DNA of 13,711 nt from Ponticaulis sp. (GCA_002699325.1 PABS01000085.1:8606-22316); one strand, 5' to 3'. Counted from the stretch's first letter, positions 1 through 8,018 are shown. The notes: a model not told the origin generated them from the sequence alone. Numbers and translations: made by a program.

Positions 1-290
1 TCTATCTGCTTCAGCTCTACTCAAAATGGCGGTTCGGCCAGATTGGAATTGGTTTGGGTGATGCCAAGCTGGTCGCGGCGATCGGTATATGGCTCGGACC
101 AATCGCTTTACCGTACGTCTTTCTGATGTCATCCGTCGCAGGCTTGGCATTTGCCTTACTACGCGCCGCACCCAAGGGCTTTCGCGTATCGGCAAAAGAC
201 CGCCTCGCTTTCGGCCCCTTCCTGGCCATGGCATTCTGGGTTGGCTGGTGCATGGCCTGGAGGCCTGGCACCATTCTGACTCTGTTCTGA
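1..290 (+). CDS. Type IV prepilin peptidase (A24 family), C-terminal part
   Basis: This is the 3' end of a gene that enters from the left edge; reading from base 3 gives about 95 residues to a TGA at 288-290. Prepilin peptidases are inner-membrane aspartyl proteases that cut the leader from type IV pilin-like proteins and often methylate the new N-terminus. The sequence shows the second catalytic-aspartate motif, GLGDAKLVAAIGIWLG (bases 48-95), where the Asp of GxGD is catalytic. A hydrophobic helix follows, then an FGPFLA segment (bases 213-230) and a last hydrophobic helix ending in a Trp-rich tail, all typical of the C-terminal end of this family. The first aspartate and any N-terminal methyltransferase domain lie outside the window, so general-secretion (GspO), pilus (PilD) and CpaA-like forms cannot be told apart. 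The stop codon abuts the stop of the convergent TetR gene. Confidence 0.85.
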   Translation, partial: YLLQLYSKWRFGQIGIGLGDAKLVAAIGIWLGPIALPYVFLMSSVAGLAFALLRAAPKGFRVSAKDRLAFGPFLAMAFWVGWCMAWRPGTILTLF

Positions 291-953
291 TCAGCCGCGC
301 CGTCCCAGCAGCTTTGCCGTCAAATCAGCCTTATAGGATTTCAGTAGCTCAACGCTGCGCTCGGCAGGTTTGAGATCGCCGGTATACATATATTCCAGCA
401 CGAGTCCGCGCATGGCCGCCTGGTGGAGATGAACCATTGTGTATACGGCTTGACGATCCTCTATTCCCAGCGATTGCGCGACTTGCCAGACATCATTCCG
501 CTGGAAAGCTTCGAGATTCTGCACCACCTCACGAAAATCCTCGCCAATCTCCGGGTCGCTGCGTGAGCCCAGCAAAATTTCAAGCAGCGCGAGCCCTGTG
601 GGTTGGAGCATGGCATGCCATGTTGCCTGAGTAATATCATGATACCGCGTTTCGGGCGTCGAATTTTCAGGAAGGCCTTGGCGAACATAGCGCGTCTGCG
701 CCTTGGCGGCATATTCAGCCACCGCCACCATCAGATTGGCGCGCGTCGGGAAATGGTGAAGAAAAGCGCCGCGGCTGACATCGGCCTCATCGGTGATGCG
801 CTGCAGAGTTGTACGCCCATATCCGAACTTACCCAGACACTGAATGGCGGCTTCAATCAGCTTCTGGCGCATGGCGGCTGTGCGCTCGGCATGCGGTCCG
901 CGCGTCCCTGACCGCGCGGTCGTTCGCTTCTGATTGGTGTCAGTCACACTCAA
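291..953 (-). CDS. TetR/AcrR-family transcriptional regulator
   Basis: The 220-residue protein is a probable DNA-binding repressor. Residues about 30-80 form the TetR N-terminal helix-turn-helix: RTTLQRITDEADVSRGAFLHHF is the recognition region, and the following FPTRANLMVAV completes helix 4. Residues 85-220 are an all-helical ligand/dimer domain of normal length with no recognisable ligand specificity. The longest reading begins with a TTG at 951-953; a GTG at 945-947 is an alternative, and the first ATG (residue 28) would cut into the domain. Ribosome-site evidence is weak: AGG lies only 2 bases from the TTG, and a run of five G lies 9 bases away. It sits 116 bp downstream of the esterase gene on the same strand, so it may be co-transcribed with it or regulate that series. 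The target is unknown. Confidence 0.88.
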   Translation of the reverse strand: MSVTDTNQKRTTARSGTRGPHAERTAAMRQKLIEAAIQCLGKFGYGRTTLQRITDEADVSRGAFLHHFPTRANLMVAVAEYAAKAQTRYVRQGLPENSTPETRYHDITQATWHAMLQPTGLALLEILLGSRSDPEIGEDFREVVQNLEAFQRNDVWQVAQSLGIEDRQAVYTMVHLHQAAMRGLVLEYMYTGDLKPAERSVELLKSYKADLTAKLLGRRG

Positions 954-1069
954 GACCTGAAACCCCCTCTGAGTTCGCTTGGTTATGCTAGCGCGCCACT
1001 GTAAATGAGTCGCCGCGCAGGACTGTCACAACGCGATCAACTTCGTGTGCACGCAGGAAACGGTGAACG

Positions 1070-2458
1070 CTATTTCAGATGCGTATCCATGAAATCCAGT
1101 ATCACCTCATAGTCGATTGGCTTGGTCGTGTGTCCACCGTCATGCATGACATAGGCAAGATCGCTGATGATGGGCTGATCCGGCGCCGGAAGTTCTGTTT
1201 CCTCCGGGACCGATCGTCCATAAAGCTCCCAGGCTGGCTGGGCTGCCTTCAATGCGAGCCATTCCCCCATGGGGTCTGACCAGGTATCCTCGCTGCCGGT
1301 AATGAGAAGCGTTGGACGGGGTGCAAGCATGGCCAGCAGCATGTGCGCATCCACCGGCAGCGCATCCACATTGAAAGCAAATTCCTGATAGCGTGGCGCA
1401 AACCAGTAATGATAGCGCTCCGGATTGGTGAGATCTGCAATCGTTTCACCATAATTGCGACGGCTGAGCGCTGCGCCACCTTCTCCCGATAGCCAGGGCA
1501 CGGTAAGAGCGAATCGCTTGTCCTGCGCCGAGGCCCAGAGAACCGACTTCCCGAGGCGTGAGATGCCGGACAAAGCCACGCGTTCCGCATCAATATCCGG
1601 ATCGTTTTCCAGATAATCCATGACCCGGCTCAGCCCCCAGGCCCAGGCGCCAATACCGCCCCATTCCTCTCGCGTTCTTGGATTGCCATCGCCGCCAAAC
1701 AGACGTGTCACCCCCTCAGCATTGCCGTGATCGAAGTCCGGATAGATGTCGCCATAATAGACCAGGACGACACCATAACCGCGATCAATGAAGCGTTCGA
1801 TCTCAAACGGGGAGAGCTTAAAAGCCTCGCGGTCAGGCACTTGCGCTTCAAGCTCACCGCTCCAGGCAAGATCTTCATCTATGCCGGGCTCATCAAGATT
1901 CATGATTGCTGGCATAAAGCTCAAGTGCAGCATGGCCGGCACCGGACCATCTGCGTCTGCTGGCGTCAGCACTAGGACCCGAATCCGCAAATCGTCCTCG
2001 GCAGGAAACTCAATCCGGGCCTGTGTTCGCCGTGCTTTTCCGCCCAACGACTCCACGCCCCGCTCAAGCACATTGTAATTGACGACAATTGGCGCTGTTG
2101 GCGTACGGCCAAACTGAAACTGAGTAAGCCGCTCCATGATCTCCGGGCGGCGCAGACGTTCCCAGCCCTCGGTGCTCTCCACAGAGATCCCCTGTGATGT
2201 CTGCATAAGCGGCGGTAGTTCATATGGCTCGACGGCGGCTTCATCAGTGTTGGTCGGCGGTTGATTATCCCATCGGCTCTGGAGTGTTATGTCATCATCC
2301 CGGTCCGACACGCGGGCGTCGCTGGCGGAAGACGGCGCTTCTGAGGTCGCAGCCTGCGAGACAGAATTGGGGTCAGGATCGGTTGAAGCCGTCATGCATC
2401 CTCCCATCACAAAAAGAGCCGAGGAAAGCGCCAGGGCGCACAAGTCCGAACGTATCAT
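1070..2458 (-). CDS. CE15 (glucuronoyl methylesterase-like) alpha/beta-hydrolase lipoprotein
   Basis: This 462-residue exported lipoprotein starts with a hydrophobic signal ending LFVMGGC, with Cys21 the likely lipidation site. A low-complexity Ser/Asp/Glu/Pro linker follows (about 22-85), then an alpha/beta-hydrolase domain (about 90-462). Family CE15 enzymes cleave esters between lignin alcohols and glucuronic acid on xylan, though bacterial members vary in substrate. The signature GISRLGK (298-304) holds nucleophile Ser300 and the conserved Lys304. The oxyanion/β-strand region reads VPWLSGEGG (320-328). GSEDTWSDP (388-396) offers Glu390/Asp391 as catalytic acid, and HDGGH (439-443) gives His443. 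The position where fungal CE15 enzymes carry their acid appears to be Leu323. The ATG at 2456-2458 has only a G-rich, poor ribosome site. The gene lies 79 bp downstream of the ROK kinase gene on the same strand. Family assignment is strong; substrate is not established. Confidence 0.82.
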   Translation of the reverse strand: MIRSDLCALALSSALFVMGGCMTASTDPDPNSVSQAATSEAPSSASDARVSDRDDDITLQSRWDNQPPTNTDEAAVEPYELPPLMQTSQGISVESTEGWERLRRPEIMERLTQFQFGRTPTAPIVVNYNVLERGVESLGGKARRTQARIEFPAEDDLRIRVLVLTPADADGPVPAMLHLSFMPAIMNLDEPGIDEDLAWSGELEAQVPDREAFKLSPFEIERFIDRGYGVVLVYYGDIYPDFDHGNAEGVTRLFGGDGNPRTREEWGGIGAWAWGLSRVMDYLENDPDIDAERVALSGISRLGKSVLWASAQDKRFALTVPWLSGEGGAALSRRNYGETIADLTNPERYHYWFAPRYQEFAFNVDALPVDAHMLLAMLAPRPTLLITGSEDTWSDPMGEWLALKAAQPAWELYGRSVPEETELPAPDQPIISDLAYVMHDGGHTTKPIDYEVILDFMDTHLK

Positions 2459-2537
2459 ATCCCAACCCCGTCTTGTCTTTTATGAGCCAACATCGCTTGA
2501 ACAGGCGGTGACGGCAAGTTCCAACAACCATCACCCC

Positions 2538-3431
2538 TCAGCCGAGGTCACAAAGAAGCGCCGCGCCCATCATGCCAGCCCGGTCACCGAGCCCAGGCGT
2601 CCTGATCAAATCCTCGGCAGTGACCCCCGCAACGGCATACCCATTCATCTGTCGGATGAATGCAGATCTGACCTTGTTGAGGAGGTGGGGCGCAAGCATC
2701 AGCCCGCCGCCAAGTACGATCCGTTCAACTCGGAAGCTGAGATACAAGGTCCTGCAGGCCTGAGCCAGATAGTCAGCTTCCATCAGCCAGCCATGGTGGG
2801 CAGGGTCCAGCGCTTCTGCAGAGCCAAAGCGCGCCTCAAATGCCCGCGCCGAAGCAAAACCTTCAAGGCAATCGTCATGAAAGGAGCAGACGCTTAAAAA
2901 CTCAGCGTCGTCGGGATGTGGACGTACGGCAATATGACCAAATTCCGGATGCATCGGCGCGCCCGTCAGAGCGCCATTTGCCCAGATCGCAGCGCCAATC
3001 CCTGTGCCCACCGTGACATAGGCCGCTGACCTGCACCCGCGCGCCGCACCAAGTTTCATTTCAGCCAGAAGCGCGCCATTCACATCCGTATCCAGAACCG
3101 CGCTGCAATTGAGCGACGCTTCCAGCCTGGCTCGCAGTGCAACGCCGGACCAGCCAGGCTTGGGCGTATCCAAAAGCGTACCGTATAGCGGGGAACCTCG
3201 GTCCACATCCACAGGGCCGAAACTCGCAATTCCAAGTGATATGAGATCGGCCTCCAGCTCCGCCTCAGCGCGGCGAAAATAAGCCGTAACGGCATCCAGC
3301 GTCTCATCCGGGCTCGTCACCGGGACACGGGTTTCAGAAAGGAGTTTCAGCTCGCGATCAAACACGCCGCATTTGAAGCTCGTCCCTCCGGCATCAATGC
3401 CGCCGCGCAATCTGATTGGTTTTGACGACAT
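2538..3431 (-). CDS. ROK-family sugar kinase (fructokinase-like)
   Basis: This 297-residue cytoplasmic kinase would transfer phosphate from ATP to a hexose, most likely fructose, mannose or glucose. The phosphate-binding loop is GIDAGGTSFK (11-20). LDTDVNGALLAE (113-124) holds the catalytic Asp116, and VGTGIGAAIW (141-150) is the second phosphate motif. HPEFGH (161-166) leads into a zinc site in which His172, Cys182, His185 and Cys188 (CSFHDDCLEG) are the likely ligands. This C-x2-H-x2-C form resembles fructokinase-type ROK proteins rather than the CxCGxxGC of ROK repressors and glucokinases, and there is no N-terminal helix-turn-helix. I chose the ATG at 3429-3431 because ROK proteins begin just before GIDAGGT. 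The reading frame stays open upstream, but that stretch overlaps the divergent acetyltransferase gene and is not conserved-looking. An AAGGA lies 11 bases upstream, slightly far. Specificity cannot be read from sequence. Confidence 0.88.
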   Translation of the reverse strand: MSSKPIRLRGGIDAGGTSFKCGVFDRELKLLSETRVPVTSPDETLDAVTAYFRRAEAELEADLISLGIASFGPVDVDRGSPLYGTLLDTPKPGWSGVALRARLEASLNCSAVLDTDVNGALLAEMKLGAARGCRSAAYVTVGTGIGAAIWANGALTGAPMHPEFGHIAVRPHPDDAEFLSVCSFHDDCLEGFASARAFEARFGSAEALDPAHHGWLMEADYLAQACRTLYLSFRVERIVLGGGLMLAPHLLNKVRSAFIRQMNGYAVAGVTAEDLIRTPGLGDRAGMMGAALLCDLG

Positions 3432-3513
3432 CTGAACGGCAATCCTTGAGGTGAAACACAGCAGGCCGAACTCTGGCATCGAAGATGTCAGGATGCTAGG
3501 CGAAGAGGCAGAC

Positions 3514-3519
3514 CGGGAG
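3514..3519 (+). promoter_or_regulatory. Ribosome binding site deciding the first GNAT start
   Basis: GGGAGA lies 6 bases before the ATG at 3526. It favours this start over in-frame ATGs at 3451 and 3493. Confidence 0.6.
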
Positions 3520-3525
3520 ACGCAA

Positions 3526-4122
3526 ATGGTGAAAGTAGATGTGCTGCGCGGCCCTAAAGAGATCACACCCGTAATCGACGAGATTGCGCGCCTGCGCATT
3601 TCTGTTTTTCGGGACTGGCCATATCTGTATGCCGGAACAATGGAGGAAGAAGCGAAATACCTCGCCCATTTCGCGCAGTCAGAGCATGCCTGCGTCGGCC
3701 TTGCGCGGGACGGAGACAAGGTTGTCGGCGCCACCACGGCAGAGCCTATGCCTTCCACGCATGAAGAGTTCCGCGCGCCTTTCGAAAGCGCCGGAATTGA
3801 TATCTCCGCCATCTTTTATTTCGGCGAGTCCGTCCTTCTCGATGAATATCGCGGAAAAGGACTCGGACATGCCTTTTTCGATCTGCGCGAAGAGGCCGCC
3901 CGGGCCTGGGGCGCTGAGCTGACGGCATTCTGTGCCGTGCAACGCCCGGACGATCATCCTTTAAAGCCTGATGACTACCGCCCCCTGGATGGCTTCTGGA
4001 CGAGGCGAGGCTATCAACCACGCCCTGATTTGGTATGCGAGTTTCCCTGGGTGGATGCCGGCGAGGACACCGAAACTCTGAAACCACTTATGTACTGGGT
4101 CCACTCCCTTTTTTCAGCTTAA
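3526..4122 (+). CDS. GNAT-family N-acetyltransferase
   Basis: This 198-residue soluble protein belongs to the GNAT superfamily, which transfers acetyl from acetyl-CoA to an amine. The N-terminal segment ARLRISVFRDWPYLYAG (21-37) is typical of a widespread but uncharacterised proteobacterial subgroup. FGESVLLDEYRGKGLG (99-114) is motif A, with R109-G-K-G-L-G114 binding the CoA pyrophosphate. GFWTRRGYQ (156-164) corresponds to the C-terminal motif B region. An upstream in-frame ATG at 3451 would add 25 residues, but GGGAGA at 3514-3519 is well placed for the ATG at 3526, and the added part has no family character. The gene diverges from the ROK kinase, leaving 94 bp between the two starts. The acceptor substrate is unknown. 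Confidence 0.85.
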   Translation: MVKVDVLRGPKEITPVIDEIARLRISVFRDWPYLYAGTMEEEAKYLAHFAQSEHACVGLARDGDKVVGATTAEPMPSTHEEFRAPFESAGIDISAIFYFGESVLLDEYRGKGLGHAFFDLREEAARAWGAELTAFCAVQRPDDHPLKPDDYRPLDGFWTRRGYQPRPDLVCEFPWVDAGEDTETLKPLMYWVHSLFSA

Positions 4123-4248
4123 GCGAGACCGGCATCATGGCCTCCGGCCTGCTCACAGGAGAGTCGCGAGTTTCATCTTTCAAAAGATAATATCGCCCAG
4201 TCATACTCTCCCACTTGCGGCAAGCCATCCGACGGCTAACTTTCATGG

Positions 4249-5784
4249 ATGGATCGAAACACACCCCTCGCCACCGCCCTGCTCACCCCTGAAGAGATGG
4301 GAGAGGCCGACCGGCTGACCATCGAAGCGGGCGCACCCGGAATTGACCTGATGATTCAAGCCGGTCGCGCCGTGTTTGACCGGGCGATCGCCGGCTATCC
4401 CGAGGCCGAGCTCATTCATGTCTTCTGCGGCATGGGCAATAATGGTGGGGACGGGTTTGTTGTCGCTGAATTGCTGCGTCAGGCCGGACGTCGCGTACGC
4501 GTCAGCTGCCTCGGCGATCCGGCGGATCTCACAGGCGACGCCGCTCAGGCCAACCGTCAATGGCGTGGAGATATCCGCCCCTTTCATCCCGGCGAGCTGG
4601 ATGATGCAGACCTGGCCATTGATGCGATGTTCGGCGCAGGGCTCAGCCGGGATATTGAGGGCAAAGCCGCCGAATGGATCAATCAGATCAATGCCTCAGA
4701 TGTGCCTGTGCTCGCTGTCGACCTGCCGAGTGGTATTTGCGGCCTGACCGGCAAAATGCGCGGTACGGCCATTGCCGCCGAAGAAACAGTCACATTCTTC
4801 CGAAAGAAGCCGGGCCATCTTCTTAATCCTGGTAAAACCTATAGTGGCGAGATCACGCTTTCAGATATTGGCATTGAAGATGATGTCTTCGACAAGATCC
4901 ATATCAACATCTTCGAGAATGCACCCGGCCTGTGGGCCGCGGAATGGCCAGGATATGCGCCAGACGGCCATAAATATGGTCGGGGTCATACAATTGTGCT
5001 CACAGGTGACGCACTCTCGACCGGCGCTTCGCGGCTGACGGCCACGGCTGCCTTGCGGGTCGGTGCGGGGCTCACCTCCATTGCTGGCCCGAAAGACGCG
5101 CTGATGGTTCATGCGGCCCATCTGACAGCCATCATGCTCAGACAGGCAGAGTCCGCAGACGCGCTAAAATCACTGCTCAACGATCCAAGAATGAATTCTG
5201 TGGCGGCAGGTCCGGGCCTCGGAACCGATGATAAAGCGCGCCGCGCGCTGGACGCCATCCTGGAGAGCGAAGCCGCGCTGACCCTGGATGCCGACGCCAT
5301 CACTCTGCTGGCGGACGCCCCTGAAAAGAGCTTTGAGCGACTGAGCGCGCGCGATCAGATGACGGTTCTCACGCCTCATGCAGGTGAATTTGGCCGTCTC
5401 TTTGGCTCCATCGATGACTCGCGCAGCAAGCTTGATGTGACGCGCGAAGCCGCGGCGCGATCTGGTGCCGTGGTTGTGCTGAAAGGTGGAGACACTGTGA
5501 TTGCGCATCCGAACGGCAAAGCTGCCATCAATGGCAATGCCCCGCCATGGCTGGCGACCGCCGGATCTGGTGACGTCCTGACAGGCATTATCGCCGGTCT
5601 GCGTGCGCAGGGTATGTCAGCCTTTGATGCGGCTTGCGCAGGCGTGTGGTTGCACGGCGAAGCCGGAAAAAGGTGTGGTGCCTACATGGTGTCTGAAGAG
5701 CTTGAACGCGGACTCAGAGAGGTTCTGGAAGAGGATAGCCAGGACTGGCTGGTGCACGGCTGGCTTGAGCGGAAGGGCGGATAA
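4249..5784 (+). CDS. nnr: Bifunctional NAD(P)H-hydrate epimerase / ADP-dependent NAD(P)H-hydrate dehydratase
   Basis: This 511-residue metabolite-repair enzyme, close to the 515 residues of E. coli Nnr (YjeF), restores NADH and NADPH damaged by hydration. The N-terminal epimerase domain (about 1-215) interconverts R and S hydrates. It shows GMGNNGGDGF (61-70), AIDAMFGAGLSR (123-134) with Asp125 a probable K+ ligand, AVDLPSG (156-162) and FFRKKPGHLL (183-192). The C-terminal ribokinase-like dehydratase domain (about 235-500) uses ADP to dehydrate the S form. It shows GHTIVLTGDALSTGASRL (246-263), GPGLGTDD (321-328), LTPHAGEFGRL (374-384) and TAGSGDVLTGIIAG (437-450), with catalytic Asp442. PSGICGLTG replaces the more usual PSGIDGDTG, a loop difference of unclear weight. 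The ATG has no clear ribosome site, but ALLTPEEMGEADRLTI matches the usual family N-terminus. The gene is preceded by 126 bp and followed 66 bp later by the peptidase, so it may have its own promoter. Confidence 0.95.
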   Translation: MDRNTPLATALLTPEEMGEADRLTIEAGAPGIDLMIQAGRAVFDRAIAGYPEAELIHVFCGMGNNGGDGFVVAELLRQAGRRVRVSCLGDPADLTGDAAQANRQWRGDIRPFHPGELDDADLAIDAMFGAGLSRDIEGKAAEWINQINASDVPVLAVDLPSGICGLTGKMRGTAIAAEETVTFFRKKPGHLLNPGKTYSGEITLSDIGIEDDVFDKIHINIFENAPGLWAAEWPGYAPDGHKYGRGHTIVLTGDALSTGASRLTATAALRVGAGLTSIAGPKDALMVHAAHLTAIMLRQAESADALKSLLNDPRMNSVAAGPGLGTDDKARRALDAILESEAALTLDADAITLLADAPEKSFERLSARDQMTVLTPHAGEFGRLFGSIDDSRSKLDVTREAAARSGAVVVLKGGDTVIAHPNGKAAINGNAPPWLATAGSGDVLTGIIAGLRAQGMSAFDAACAGVWLHGEAGKRCGAYMVSEELERGLREVLEEDSQDWLVHGWLERKGG

Positions 5785-5850
5785 CACACGTTCAGCTTGC
5801 AGAACTCCCGGAAGTTGGTGTTAGCTCTCTCTCATCATTAAGAGTACACT

Positions 5851-7923
5851 ATGAGAATTCTGCGGCACATATGCGCGATACCTGCTTTCATCGCTGTTGC
5901 GATGTGCGCTGGCATGGCCGAAGCGCAGATCGAAGTGCGCGAATTTGGCGGTCTCTCCGAGAACTCAAGATGGATGCTTGAAGCCGACAATCGTGATCAG
6001 GTTCTGGACCTCCTTCACGCCTGGAGTGATGAAAGCGTTGCGAGCGAACAGAACACGCCTGAGTTTGTAGAGACGCGCGCCCAGGTGATGGAACTTCTCA
6101 GCCGCGGCAATGCCGTCAGCGAAATCGCGACCATTCATGATCACCTGATCTGGGGTGAGTTTGCAGATATCTACATTAACGGCCGCGAGGAACCGCTCAT
6201 CGCACTCTCCAGCATTCTGGAGCCACCTTATGTTTTGAACGTTTTTGAAGTCTCACCCGACGGAGAGCAGATCCTGGTGGAAGTCTCCCGGAATGGCGGC
6301 GAGATCGGCACCGTTTATATCTTCCAGACGCGCACGGGTCAGCTGGTGACATCCATCGAACAGATCGAACTTGGTTCGAGCTCATGGCTCAATGATCGCT
6401 ATCTGTTGTACAGCGCGCCAAGAATGGGCCCGGACGGTTTTCAGGCGAACACCTATGCCGTGTCCCAATACGTTTATGACCTTCAGTCAGAAGTGGATAT
6501 CGGCCCTGTTTTTGGCGCTGACTATGAAGGGATCGAGCTCAAGCAAGGCGCTTACCCCTCCATTTGGGCCGGAGATTCAAAGTCTGACTATGCGCTTGCC
6601 TATGAATGGCGCGGCGACAACTTTCGGGTCTTTCTCACAGATCAGGCAAGCCTGATCGCGGGCCAGCCCTACTGGCGTCTCATCTCGCCATCAGATCACA
6701 TTACCGATGCCGAGCTCTTCGGAAACTATCTGACATATGTCGATCGTGATGAGTTCGGCCATCAGTCCGTTTACATTCGTGACCTGTCGGCACCAGCAGA
6801 TCATGACCAGATGATCTTTCAGGGCTCCGTTGAGATTTCTCCGCAATACCTGCTGGCCTCCGTAAACACGCTCTATGTGGTCGCACGTCATGGCGCGGTG
6901 CATCAGATCTACCGCTATGACAGCGACTTCGCCCTGCAGGAAGTCACCCTGCCTCTGGATGGCAGTATCCTGCTGGAAACCGTCCAGACCGCCCACAATG
7001 GTGGCCTCATTTTTGAGATGAGCAGCCCGGAGCAACGCTCTGTGTGGATCATGGTCGATGAAGATGATGTGTCCATCATCCTGCAGGACGATACCAGCCA
7101 CCATGATAGCGAGATAGAAATCCTCACCGAATACGCCGTGAGTGCGGATGGCGCACAGATACCGCTGACGATCTATCGGTTTGAGGGCGACGATATGGCC
7201 GGACGTTCGGGCATTATCGAAGCGTATGGCAGCTATGGCGAAACCCAGATGGCCGTCTGGGATATTCTGCCCGAGCTGTGGCTTGAGGATGGTGGCGTTT
7301 ATGCCATCTGCCATGTGCGTGGCGGCGGGTATTATGGCCGTACCTGGCACTTTGAAGGCAAAGGTCCTGACAAGTCACACTCACACGACGACCTGATTGC
7401 CTGTGCGGAACACCTCACCGGCCTGACTGGTGAGCCAAGCGTCGGCGCCATCGGCGGCAGCGCAGGCGGGCTTGTGGTCGGCCCCGCAGCGATCAGCCGG
7501 CCCGACCTTCTTTCAGCGGTGATCATGCAATACTCCTGGCTCAACCCCACTGAGTTCTGGTCAGACGTGAACGGCGCGGCTCAGATCGATGAAATGGGAA
7601 ATCCGCGCAATCCTGAAGACTATCCGGCCATCGCCAAATCGGATTCGCTGCTGCTTCTCGAAGCTGCAGACCAGGCACCGAGCGCCTATCTCTGCCTCGG
7701 CCAGCACGATACGCGCGTGTCTGTCTGGCATTCAGCGCGCTATATCCAATTGATGAAGGAGCGCTTCCCTGACACCGATGTCTTCGTCCGACTGAGCGAT
7801 CTCGCCGGGCATGGATGCGCGCTCGGCGGCGAGGAAGTGGCGGACGTCGTGGCGAGCCAGATGCTCTGGATGAAAGATCAGCTCAGCTCGGCACGCTCAT
7901 CGCGCAACCGGTTTGCAAAGTGA
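5851..7923 (+). CDS. Exported S9A prolyl oligopeptidase-family serine peptidase
   Basis: This 690-residue protein has an N-terminal signal peptide (RILRH, then a hydrophobic core, probable cleavage after AEA near residue 25), so it acts in the periplasm or outside. Prolyl oligopeptidases cut short peptides, classically after proline. Residues 45-85 resemble the family's N-terminal helical segment. Residues about 95-420 form the β-propeller that restricts substrate size, and SADGAQIPLTIYR (431-443) begins the catalytic domain. EAYGSYGE (457-464), CHVRGGGYYGRTWH (487-500) and GGSAGG (535-540, nucleophile Ser537) are S9A landmarks. Asp620 in GQHDTRV and His654 in LAGHGC complete the triad. The propeller is rich in Asp/Glu, common in exported proteins of marine bacteria. 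The ATG has only AAGAG nearby as a weak ribosome site. It follows nnr by 66 bp on the same strand. Exact cleavage preference is not visible. Confidence 0.92.
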   Translation: MRILRHICAIPAFIAVAMCAGMAEAQIEVREFGGLSENSRWMLEADNRDQVLDLLHAWSDESVASEQNTPEFVETRAQVMELLSRGNAVSEIATIHDHLIWGEFADIYINGREEPLIALSSILEPPYVLNVFEVSPDGEQILVEVSRNGGEIGTVYIFQTRTGQLVTSIEQIELGSSSWLNDRYLLYSAPRMGPDGFQANTYAVSQYVYDLQSEVDIGPVFGADYEGIELKQGAYPSIWAGDSKSDYALAYEWRGDNFRVFLTDQASLIAGQPYWRLISPSDHITDAELFGNYLTYVDRDEFGHQSVYIRDLSAPADHDQMIFQGSVEISPQYLLASVNTLYVVARHGAVHQIYRYDSDFALQEVTLPLDGSILLETVQTAHNGGLIFEMSSPEQRSVWIMVDEDDVSIILQDDTSHHDSEIEILTEYAVSADGAQIPLTIYRFEGDDMAGRSGIIEAYGSYGETQMAVWDILPELWLEDGGVYAICHVRGGGYYGRTWHFEGKGPDKSHSHDDLIACAEHLTGLTGEPSVGAIGGSAGGLVVGPAAISRPDLLSAVIMQYSWLNPTEFWSDVNGAAQIDEMGNPRNPEDYPAIAKSDSLLLLEAADQAPSAYLCLGQHDTRVSVWHSARYIQLMKERFPDTDVFVRLSDLAGHGCALGGEEVADVVASQMLWMKDQLSSARSSRNRFAK

Positions 7924-7941
7924 CTTCTCTGAAAGTGAGGA

Positions 7942-8018
7942 TGGTGGTTCGGGGGAGACTTGAACTCCCGACCTCGCGATTATGAGTCGCGCGCTCTAAC
8001 CAGCTGAGCTACCGAACC
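7942..8018 (-). tRNA. tRNA with anticodon CAT (elongator Met or lysidine Ile2)
   Basis: The minus strand folds into a full 77-base tRNA with encoded CCA. Acceptor GGTTCGG (8012-8018) pairs with CCGAACC (7946-7952). The D arm is GCTC...GAGC. The anticodon stem CGCGA/TCGCG encloses loop CTCATAA, giving anticodon CAT at 7981-7983 (read on minus). The T arm is GGGAG/CTCCC around TTCAAGT. The first base pair is G-C and the anticodon stem lacks the three G-C pairs of initiators, so this is not tRNA-fMet. The same anticodon serves elongator Met and the Ile tRNA whose C34 is changed to lysidine. I cannot separate them by eye. Confidence 0.95.

Noticed and set aside
2289..2897. Long plus-strand open frame of about 200 codons across the esterase/kinase junction
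   Set aside because: It is antisense to two well-supported genes, low in complexity, and shows no family motif or ribosome site.
3432..3812. N-terminal extension of the ROK kinase by about 127 codons
   Set aside because: It overlaps the divergent acetyltransferase gene, is Ser/Arg-rich shadow sequence, and the kinase domain begins normally at 3431.
6691..7350. Minus-strand open frame of about 220 codons inside the S9A peptidase gene
   Set aside because: It mirrors the codon pattern of a clear peptidase gene and has no recognisable domain.
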